DNA of 5,644 nt from Candidatus Bathyarchaeota archaeon (GTDB lineage Archaea > Thermoproteota > Bathyarchaeia > Bathyarchaeales > DTEX01): NCBI GenBank assembly GCA_021158305.1, contig JAGGUU010000129.1, positions 1 through 5,644 of the forward strand. Direction: 5' to 3'. Made by a program: the position numbers and the translations under genes. Below, in pieces: positions 1 to 4,928 of this stretch. How positions within the stretch are numbered: the first letter of the stretch is position 1; every line of letters begins with the position of its first letter. Below the pieces are notes generated by a model, which worked only from the letters and a program-made list of their open reading frames with translations, did no database searches and was not told the DNA's origin.

Positions 1-1639
1 CGAATCCCCTATAGGGCGGATAATACTTGACAACGCATGAGGGGATTAGATTTCCTGAAGGAGGCTTTCCTGTGAGAACCAAGTTCACAACTTCCCTTGG
101 CATTCTTCCCTCCTCAGCAAGGTGTAGAGCTGCCACTATCTTTCCGGACTTTGTCTTCATCAGACGAGCTGAGTGATGAGGGGCGTCTCCAAGGATCAGC
201 AGATCATCCGGCCTGTTTCTGTAATGTGCAAGCACGTAGATTCCAATGAACTCCCTAAGCTTTTCCTCATTCTTTCCAAACCAGAAGTCAAGATCAACCT
301 TCTCATACATGCATTCTTCAGGCCTGATTTCTTCATCTTCTATCTCTACGGGCTCAGCGTCTAGAAGAAGCGTCTTATACAGCCACTTCTCAACGGGATC
401 CCCATCAGCATATCTTATCGGCTCCTCCAACTCCACAAAGTGTAGCTTCACATCCTTCTTTTCTTTTAAAGCCTTAAGAAACCTCAGAGAGAACCCTCTC
501 CCAGCGCCTTCATATCCATGAATTGTTGATGCGAAGATCACCTTCGGAAACCTCTGAATAAACCTGAAAAGCAACGGGACAGGTATGCCGGCTGCTTCAT
601 CAACCATTAAGACCTCAGCCTTCTCACTCAGAACCTTATACGGACTGTTAAACTCGACCGTTCCAAGTCTGCACTTCACCTTGGAGACGAGCCTTTCCTC
701 GCGGATCCTTGAGAATTCCTCATTTATTGTTTTAAGCGCCTTCCCTACCATGTCAAAGACTACCTGAACTTCCTCTCTGCTCGGAGCAGTGATCAGAATT
801 CTGCTAACTCCAAGGGATAGAAGTGTGACTGCTCCCAGTCCAAGAAGTGCAGACTTTCCCCTTCCCCTGTTAGAGATTATCACTAATACGCTTCTACCAT
901 TCCTATGTATAGCTTCCTCTAATGTCTGAAGCGCATCAGCTTGATCTTGAGTTAGGACGAGCTTATGGATCTCCCGCGGAACTCGGCTATGCTCCGGGAT
1001 CCTTATACTTTTCTCAATTCTCCTCGGAGGGCTGAGCATCTCGCCCTTCAAGACACGCCAGCCGCTGAGGATCCAAACACTTCTATCCTCAATTATCTTC
1101 CTAATGAAGTACCTCTCGAATCTATTATTGATGTCTTCGGGGCCGTAGGGAGAGATTAGAAAGCTCCGGTGAATACTCGTTTTCCAAGGTTCCCTAACCG
1201 TTAGGTCCAAGTCATAAAGAATTATGAGACCTCCTCCCCTCACGGTTTCAATAAGTCTGCCTAGGTCATTCGGCCTAGCTCCCACCTCCATATCTAGGAT
1301 CAGTATATCATTGGTTGTTCCGAGGAGATCTCCGCTTTCGGCATATGTGCAAAATCTCACATTCTCATGCGGGAAGCCTGATTCTTTCAAATTCTCAAGC
1401 AGGGATTTGAACTTTGAATTCTTCTTTTCAGTCGGAGATACGTATACGATGGCTCCTTTATCTTCACCTCTTAACTCGTTATGCTTCAGAATCAGAAAAG
1501 TTAAGACCTCCTCTGAACCTTCTCCAGAGACGACTATTAACCTTCTATGAAATGCTCTTAACGCCTCCCGCATCATCTCCGTCAGTAAGCGTTTCGTCTC
1601 CGCCTTCTTCTTCACGCTGCCTTCACCCTCCCCGGCCAT
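1..1639 (-). CDS. tmcA: tRNA(Met)/RNA cytidine acetyltransferase TmcA (ac4C synthase), C-terminus cut off by window edge
   Basis: TmcA uses acetyl-CoA and ATP/GTP hydrolysis to make N4-acetylcytidine, classically at the wobble C34 of elongator tRNA-Met; in some archaea the family also modifies rRNA and other RNAs. About 546 residues are visible. Residues 1 to about 235 match the N-terminal TmcA domain. A RecD-like ATPase domain follows, with Walker A GRGKS at 259-263 (Lys262), Walker B VDEAAGIP at 346-353 (Asp347, Glu348), and the family signature GYEGAGRGF at 375-383. The GNAT acetyltransferase domain begins near 440-480 (LILGDAPHH at 481-489). The acetyl-CoA-binding loop and tail lie beyond the edge; archaeal homologues usually run to about 750-830 residues. 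The ATG at 1639 is the first usable start: an in-frame TAA lies nine codons upstream and no GTG/TTG intervenes. No strong Shine-Dalgarno is seen. The gene lies downstream of and codirectional with the archaellins, but a 158-nt gap with T-tracts suggests separate transcription. Intact as far as visible. Confidence 0.96.
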   Translation of the reverse strand, partial: MAGEGEGSVKKKAETKRLLTEMMREALRAFHRRLIVVSGEGSEEVLTFLILKHNELRGEDKGAIVYVSPTEKKNSKFKSLLENLKESGFPHENVRFCTYAESGDLLGTTNDILILDMEVGARPNDLGRLIETVRGGGLIILYDLDLTVREPWKTSIHRSFLISPYGPEDINNRFERYFIRKIIEDRSVWILSGWRVLKGEMLSPPRRIEKSIRIPEHSRVPREIHKLVLTQDQADALQTLEEAIHRNGRSVLVIISNRGRGKSALLGLGAVTLLSLGVSRILITAPSREEVQVVFDMVGKALKTINEEFSRIREERLVSKVKCRLGTVEFNSPYKVLSEKAEVLMVDEAAGIPVPLLFRFIQRFPKVIFASTIHGYEGAGRGFSLRFLKALKEKKDVKLHFVELEEPIRYADGDPVEKWLYKTLLLDAEPVEIEDEEIRPEECMYEKVDLDFWFGKNEEKLREFIGIYVLAHYRNRPDDLLILGDAPHHSARLMKTKSGKIVAALHLAEEGRMPREVVNLVLTGKPPSGNLIPSCVVKYYPPYRGF

Positions 1640-1732
1640 CGCGGTTTCAGAACACCGCAGAGATTATTGATTAAGATGAGAAGATATTTCATGATTGATA
1701 AACTTGTTGATTCAAGTAGGAGAAGCACCAAG

Positions 1733-1751
1733 TTTAAAAAAGTTGCGTGAA
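1733..1751 (-). promoter_or_regulatory. candidate tmcA promoter (TATA-like box with upstream TTCAC)
   Basis: Reading the minus strand, TTCAC (1751-1747) is followed after 5 nt by TTTTTTAAA (1741-1733), an AT-rich TATA-like box. Initiation about 25 nt downstream would fall near 1710, leaving a leader of roughly 70 nt before the tmcA ATG at 1639. The same T-tract could instead help terminate the archaellin transcript, so the assignment is tentative. Confidence 0.35.
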
Positions 1752-1759
1752 AGGATAAA

Positions 1760-1797
1760 GATGAAAAACCGTTTTTGAGGGTGAGGAATCAGAGTTT
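1760..1797 (-). terminator. possible intrinsic terminator of the archaellin operon (T-tract)
   Basis: Just after the stop codon of the last archaellin gene, the minus strand has a 5-bp inverted repeat AAAAACGGTTTTT that gives an oligo-T run (1768-1764). A second run of six T lies further on at 1741-1736. Archaeal RNA polymerase commonly terminates at such T-tracts without needing a strong hairpin. The call rests on composition and position only. Confidence 0.35.
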
Positions 1798-2451
1798 TCA
1801 TCCAAGGCTAACATAGTCGTCTTCTGGAAGACCTCCTGGAACAACCCCGCTAACCATTAGAGAGGCTCCTTGCCCTGGCTTAACTTCAATCCTCACTTTA
1901 TCATACTCTTGGAAGCCATATTTTCCCAGATTTATTATTATGAAGGCCTTCTCGAAGTTCTCAAGTATCGTATCATTATCGTCATTGTAGATGATGCAAT
2001 ATGCGGATGGCCTCTGCTGCTCGTCGCTGAAGACATGTGATATAATATCATCGAGCGATTCAGGATCCTCGTCGAGGCCTACATCGCTTTCGTTAAGCAC
2101 TCCCTTGTAAACATCAAGCAGGCATGTCCTTCCCTCAACGGAGACTACTGTTGTATTTGCGTTAAGATCTACCTCTGATCTGCCAACAGAGACCTTTACT
2201 GGAAGTACAATGATGATTAAGTGTCGTGTGGAGTTAGTCTTACCTATAATTCGACCATCGAGCTGCAGAGAACTTGAAGCCTCGTTTACACCTCGATTAA
2301 TCGTGTCCTTGACTTTTTGAGCTGAGTAGAAACCCATGTTTATGACTACGCATGCAAGTGCCGCTGCTATGACGACGAATGCGATGAGTACAATAGATGC
2401 TTCAATGCCGACTATACCCCGCTTGTCCTTAAATGCTCCACATCCACTCAT
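1798..2451 (-). CDS. arlB: archaellin A2 (type-A subunit of the second B-A pair)
   Basis: Structural protein of the archaellum filament, 217 residues. The class III signal peptide is short and basic (residues 1-12, ending KDKRG), with predicted ArlK/PibD cleavage after Gly12 and the usual Glu at +5 (Glu17). The hydrophobic assembly helix spans about 13-40 and continues into the archaellin-type segment ending LQLDG (62-66); the rest is a beta-rich outer domain. Sequons are at N73, N99, N120 and N159. An acidic loop NDDND (156-160) precedes the conserved LENFEKA segment. Unlike its paralogue A1, it carries two cysteines in the outer domain (C110, C152), plus C34 in the helix. The start lies 4 nt after the B2 stop with a G-rich stretch over that stop, suggesting coupled translation. 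Closest relative in the window is A1 (3315-4037). It could in principle be an archaellin-like pilin, but the N-terminal motif is archaellin. Confidence 0.93.
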   Translation of the reverse strand: MSGCGAFKDKRGIVGIEASIVLIAFVVIAAALACVVINMGFYSAQKVKDTINRGVNEASSSLQLDGRIIGKTNSTRHLIIIVLPVKVSVGRSEVDLNANTTVVSVEGRTCLLDVYKGVLNESDVGLDEDPESLDDIISHVFSDEQQRPSAYCIIYNDDNDTILENFEKAFIIINLGKYGFQEYDKVRIEVKPGQGASLMVSGVVPGGLPEDDYVSLG

Positions 2452-2455
2452 TTCT

Positions 2456-3178
2456 CTACCCCGCCGTGACGTAAGAGCCTTCAGGCAAGGCCTCCGGAAT
2501 CGTGAATTCTATCGTCAAAGGCGCGCTTTTCTCAGGTCGAATCTCTACGGAGACCTCGTTTCTCACCGAAGCTTCACTATCATAATCCAGTATTATTAGG
2601 AGGAAGCCTTTCTCGTAATGATGTAGCGCCTCATCTCCATTACTATTCTCGATCACTAGAACCGCCCCAGTCACGTATGTGCCAGTCTCGTTGCTGTAAA
2701 GCTGCCCCCACCAGCTCGCAGGCTCATCTGGAGAGCCCTTAGTTAGATTCGCTATTATATTGTCATACTTGAGATCTGTAGGGTCAATCTGCTCCTTGGG
2801 TTCAGTTCCGTTGAAAACAGCGATGCCGTGATAAATGTTCGCCCAAGCCTTCGTCCCGATCCTTAGAGATATGACCGTTCCATTTCTTCCCATGGAGACC
2901 CACTTAGTGCCCATCGTCTTCAATGGTATGATGAATGCCTTAGCGCGGCCGCTTCTGTTACCCGCTTTGACGAGTATGCTTCCATCAACCGTTAATGGAC
3001 ATCCAGCTTCCTGTATGCCTTGCTTGATCACATCTCTGCCTCTCTGCGTAGCGTAGAGTCCCATGTTGACGACCATGAAGCTGAATGCTGCTGCCACGAT
3101 CACGAAGGCGATTAGTACTATGGCTGCTTCTAGGCCTACCATTCCATTCTTGTCTCTGATAGGATTTTTCCTCGTCAT
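2456..3178 (-). CDS. arlB: archaellin B2 (type-B subunit of the second B-A pair)
   Basis: Archaellum filament subunit, 240 residues from the ATG at 3178. An in-frame ATG at 3271 would add 31 residues that look like translated AT-rich spacer; starting at 3178 gives a normal short basic signal peptide (residues 1-12) with predicted cleavage after Gly12 and Glu17 at +5. The residue before the cleavage Gly is Asn (DKNG) rather than the usual Lys/Arg. The assembly helix is at about 13-40. The outer domain has sequons N74, N99, N123, N144 and N163, a Trp-containing insert (residues about 150-170) missing from B1, and a NSNGDE loop (178-183). A candidate promoter lies directly upstream, and GAGG ends 3 nt before the ATG. 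It forms a two-gene unit with A2, 4 nt downstream. The closest relative in the window is B1; their DNA is 78/79 identical across the helix region. Confidence 0.93.
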   Translation of the reverse strand: MTRKNPIRDKNGMVGLEAAIVLIAFVIVAAAFSFMVVNMGLYATQRGRDVIKQGIQEAGCPLTVDGSILVKAGNRSGRAKAFIIPLKTMGTKWVSMGRNGTVISLRIGTKAWANIYHGIAVFNGTEPKEQIDPTDLKYDNIIANLTKGSPDEPASWWGQLYSNETGTYVTGAVLVIENSNGDEALHHYEKGFLLIILDYDSEASVRNEVSVEIRPEKSAPLTIEFTIPEALPEGSYVTAG

Positions 3179-3207
3179 TTTCCTCGGAAGAAAAAAATGG
3201 ACGTAGA

Positions 3208-3226
3208 ATATTTTATTGCTTGTGAA
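3208..3226 (-). promoter_or_regulatory. candidate internal promoter for the B2-A2 archaellin pair
   Basis: On the minus strand TTCAC (3226-3222) is followed after 4 nt by a TATA-like box AATAAAATAT (3217-3208). Initiation about 25 nt downstream would fall close to 3186, giving a leader of only about 8 nt before the ATG at 3178. The layout closely copies the promoter ahead of B1, which supports independent transcription of the second pair. Inferred from sequence pattern. Confidence 0.5.
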
Positions 3227-3252
3227 AGGACAAAATATTTCTGAAAAATCTT

Positions 3253-3285
3253 TTCCAAAAATACCATTCAATAATAATTTTGGAA
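3253..3285 (-). repeat. 8-bp perfect inverted repeat in the spacer between the two archaellin pairs
   Basis: TTCCAAAA (3253-3260) and TTTTGGAA (3278-3285) are perfect reverse complements separated by 17 nt. In readthrough RNA from A1 this could form a hairpin; as DNA it could be a protein-binding site about 36 nt upstream of the candidate B2 TATA box. AT-rich sequence makes chance repeats more likely. Confidence 0.4.
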
Positions 3286-3290
3286 TGCAT

Positions 3291-3304
3291 AAAAAATAAA
3301 GGGG
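3291..3304 (-). terminator. possible T-tract terminator after archaellin A1
   Basis: About 10 nt after the A1 stop codon, the minus strand reads CCCC, then TTTATTTTTT. A T-rich run after a short GC patch is a typical archaeal termination or attenuation signal. It could separate the first pair's transcript from the second, or give only partial termination. Confidence 0.4.
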
Positions 3305-3314
3305 ACTTGTATTT

Positions 3315-4037
3315 TTATCCTAGATCGACGGCTGCGTTTGCTGGGAGGCCGCCAGGAATCAACCTCTCAACAACCAAAGCCGCACCCTGTCCAGTCTTTA
3401 TCTCAACCTTAACCTTGCTGTACTCCGGTATCCAGAAGCCTGTATCGCCCAAGTTTATGACCACGTATGCCTTCTCGAAATTCTCCAGTACAGCGTCGTC
3501 GTCATCATTGTATATTATGATGTAGGCGGCGCTGACGTTCCATCCCTGAGCATTACTCTCGGATGAGTCATAGAATAGATGCTGTATTATCTGCGTCATG
3601 TTGGATGGGTCTTCTGGCAAACCAAAGTTTATTCCAACCCCTCCGGAGCCTCCTCCCTCGCCGGTCTCGTTCACCACGCCCCTGTATATATTCAGCAAGT
3701 TGCTTCCCCAGACTGAGATGACGGTTGTAGTGTTAGCGAGGTCTAAGCTTGATCTGCCAATGGAGAGCTTAACTGGAATTAGCAAGTATTGGACATATTT
3801 GGATCCGCCTGTCTCATTCGTGTAAGCGATGACTGAACCATCTAGCTGTAGTGCTGATGTAGCCTCCTCTATGCCACGGCTTATGGTACTCTTAGCTTTC
3901 TGTGAGGAGTAGAAGCCCATATTCACGACCACATAGGCCAGCGCTGAGGCTATGACGACGAATGCAATGAGTACAATAGCTGCTTCAATGCCGACTATAC
4001 CCCGCTTACTTTTTAGCAGCTGCCTCATCTTCTTCAT
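3315..4037 (-). CDS. arlB: archaellin A1 (type-A subunit of the first B-A pair)
   Basis: Archaellum filament subunit, 240 residues. The signal peptide is residues 1-13 ending KSKRG, with predicted peptidase cleavage after Gly13 and Glu18 at +5. The hydrophobic assembly helix is at about 14-40, and the conserved archaellin segment ends LQLDG (63-67). The outer domain has sequons N74, N102, N123, N146 and N167, a glycine-rich stretch (127-135) absent from A2, an acidic loop NDDDD (177-181), then LENFEKA as in A2. The ATG at 4037 is chosen because a strong Shine-Dalgarno (GGAGGAGG) sits 5 nt upstream; Met4 (4028) would leave a shorter signal. The gene starts 13 nt after the B1 stop, so the two are cotranscribed. 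The strong ribosome site suggests it is translated at least as well as B1. Mature protein has no cysteine. Confidence 0.94.
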   Translation of the reverse strand: MKKMRQLLKSKRGIVGIEAAIVLIAFVVIASALAYVVVNMGFYSSQKAKSTISRGIEEATSALQLDGSVIAYTNETGGSKYVQYLLIPVKLSIGRSSLDLANTTTVISVWGSNLLNIYRGVVNETGEGGGSGGVGINFGLPEDPSNMTQIIQHLFYDSSESNAQGWNVSAAYIIIYNDDDDAVLENFEKAYVVINLGDTGFWIPEYSKVKVEIKTGQGAALVVERLIPGGLPANAAVDLG

Positions 4038-4042
4038 TTCTG

Positions 4043-4050
4043 CCTCCTCC
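4043..4050 (-). promoter_or_regulatory. strong ribosome binding site of archaellin A1
   Basis: GGAGGAGG on the minus strand, 5 nt before the A1 ATG and directly following the B1 stop codon. It is the best match to the archaeal anti-Shine-Dalgarno among the four archaellin genes and fixes the A1 start. Confidence 0.8.
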
Positions 4051-4674
4051 CTAACCTATTGTTGTATATCCTTCCTGCAGCTCTGAGGGGACCGTAAACT
4101 CGATTGAGAGCGGAGCGCCCTTCTCGGGCCGTATCTCTATGAAGACATTCTCTCTTTTACGTGCTGCATCACTGGGCTTCAACGAGATTATTAGGAGTCC
4201 CTTCTCCTGAGCATCCATAGAGTCATCTCCATCAGAGTTCTCGATGAATAGAACCGCCTCAGTAGTCGACCCAGATCCGCTGGCAAGCTCGTCGAAGCTG
4301 TGACCTCTTGGATCCGTATCATTTATCCCTGTGTAAATATTTGCATATGCCGTATGATTCTCCACTCGAAGGGAAACCACCGTGGTTTCATTGGCCAATG
4401 GAACATACTTTACCCCCAGAGTCTTCAGCGGAATTATGATTACGCTTACATTACCGCTACTACTTCCCTTGATCATGATTGATCCGTCGAGCATCAGCGG
4501 CGTGCTGGCTTCCTGAACTCCTTGACTTATCGTGTCGCGTCCTCTCTGCGTAGCGAAGAGTCCCATGTTGACGACCATGAAGCTGAATGCTGCTGCCACG
4601 ATCACGAAGGCGATTAGTATGATTGCCGATTCGACGCCGAGTATTCCCTTCCTGCACTTCTGTATCTTCAGCAT
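4051..4674 (-). CDS. arlB: archaellin B1 (type-B subunit of the first B-A pair, promoter-proximal)
   Basis: Archaellum filament subunit, 207 residues, first gene of the four. The signal peptide is residues 1-10 (MLKIQKCRKG), with predicted cleavage after Gly10 and Glu15 at +5. The hydrophobic assembly helix is at about 11-38, followed by the type-B signature ATQRGRDTI (41-49). The outer domain carries sequons N75, N95, N106 and N118, an EF-hand-like acidic loop NSDGDD (146-151), an EKGLLIISL strand (157-165), and the C-terminal IRPEKGAPLSIEF block (181-193) shared with B2. It is about 33 residues shorter than B2, mostly through a shorter loop near 120-140. A TATA-like box ends about 36 nt upstream and no clear Shine-Dalgarno is seen, so the mRNA leader is probably very short. 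A1 follows 13 nt downstream. Confidence 0.94.
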   Translation of the reverse strand: MLKIQKCRKGILGVESAIILIAFVIVAAAFSFMVVNMGLFATQRGRDTISQGVQEASTPLMLDGSIMIKGSSSGNVSVIIIPLKTLGVKYVPLANETTVVSLRVENHTAYANIYTGINDTDPRGHSFDELASGSGSTTEAVLFIENSDGDDSMDAQEKGLLIISLKPSDAARKRENVFIEIRPEKGAPLSIEFTVPSELQEGYTTIG

Positions 4675-4686
4675 TTTCTACACTCT

Positions 4687-4734
4687 CTTGTTCAAGGAGT
4701 TGAGCCGAGGATTTTTAATAGGGTTGTGAACAAG
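4687..4734. repeat. 8-bp inverted repeat flanking the archaellin TATA box
   Basis: CTTGTTCA (4687-4694) and TGAACAAG (4727-4734) are perfect reverse complements, 32 nt apart. They bracket the candidate TATA box at 4711-4720: one arm overlaps the upstream TTCAC element and the other lies near the predicted start of transcription. This is compatible with a repressor that binds both arms. Inferred from position; no binding protein can be named. Confidence 0.45.
4711..4730 (-). promoter_or_regulatory. main archaellin operon promoter (TATA box and upstream element)
   Basis: On the minus strand TTCAC (4730-4726) is followed after 5 nt by TATTAAAAAT (4720-4711), a good archaeal TATA box. Transcription should begin about 25 nt downstream, near 4690, giving a leader of roughly 15 nt before the B1 ATG at 4674. 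Placement ahead of four codirectional archaellin genes supports it. Confidence 0.6.
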
Positions 4735-4761
4735 CATGATGGGCTTAAGCAACGTGTGAAA

Positions 4762-4771
4762 GAAACGTTTC
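4762..4771. repeat. 10-bp palindrome GAAACGTTTC upstream of the archaellin promoter
   Basis: GAAACGTTTC is a perfect palindrome about 42 nt upstream of the archaellin TATA box, in the divergent intergenic region. It is a possible activator or repressor site for the archaellin operon. No recognised regulator motif is matched. Confidence 0.3.
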
Positions 4772-4864
4772 AAAATCTACATTTCGTTAATGAATGTAAG
4801 AATTAATTTTGAATTATAATTTAAAAAAACGATGAATTCTTCCGATTTCTAAATGCATAAAGGG

Positions 4865-4873
4865 TTTATAAAG
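4865..4873 (+). promoter_or_regulatory. TATA box of the plus-strand unknown gene
   Basis: TTTATAAAG, preceded by GGG, matches an archaeal TATA box. Initiation about 25 nt downstream, near 4894, would give a leader of about 35 nt containing the purine-rich stretch AGAAGGGGTAAAGG before the ATG at 4929. Confidence 0.6.
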
Positions 4874-4883
4874 ATTAATCTTT
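4870..4883. promoter_or_regulatory. 14-bp perfect palindrome, candidate operator
   Basis: AAAGATTAATCTTT is a perfect 14-bp palindrome whose first 4 nt overlap the TATA box at 4865-4873 and which extends toward the predicted transcription start. A dimeric repressor bound here would block TBP/TFB or polymerase, a common archaeal arrangement. The adjacent winged-helix protein (5356-5628) is a candidate binder by proximity only. Confidence 0.45.
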
Positions 4884-4928
4884 TAGAAATACCTTGAAAA
4901 TAGAAGAGAAGGGGTAAAGGTTCGAGAC

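Noticed and set aside
173..1674. Several plus-strand open frames of 60-108 residues opposite tmcA
   Set aside because: They are antisense to a continuous, motif-complete tmcA frame, have serine/proline-rich low-complexity composition and no promoter or ribosome site.
1702..1717. Short inverted repeat ACTTG/CAAGT upstream of tmcA
   Set aside because: Only 5-bp arms with a 6-nt loop in AT-rich DNA; too short to separate from chance.
3179..3271. In-frame N-terminal extension of archaellin B2 starting at 3271
   Set aside because: The extra 31 residues are translated AT-rich spacer overlapping a candidate promoter and hairpin, and would bury the class III signal peptide. The ATG at 3178 gives a normal archaellin start.
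2336..4482. Plus-strand and alternative-frame minus-strand frames within the archaellin genes
   Set aside because: They recur because the archaellin paralogues are similar in DNA; they have no protein-family character and no start signals.
1798..4674. Possibility that the four proteins are type IV pilins or sugar-binding bindosome subunits rather than archaellins
   Set aside because: The segment after the helix (NMG, T/SQK or TQR, then E-A-S/T and LDG) is characteristic of archaellins, and the tandem array of about 210-240 residue subunits is the usual archaellin layout.
4812..4821. Palindrome AATTATAATT in the divergent intergenic region
   Set aside because: It is entirely A/T in a very AT-rich stretch, where such palindromes are expected by chance.
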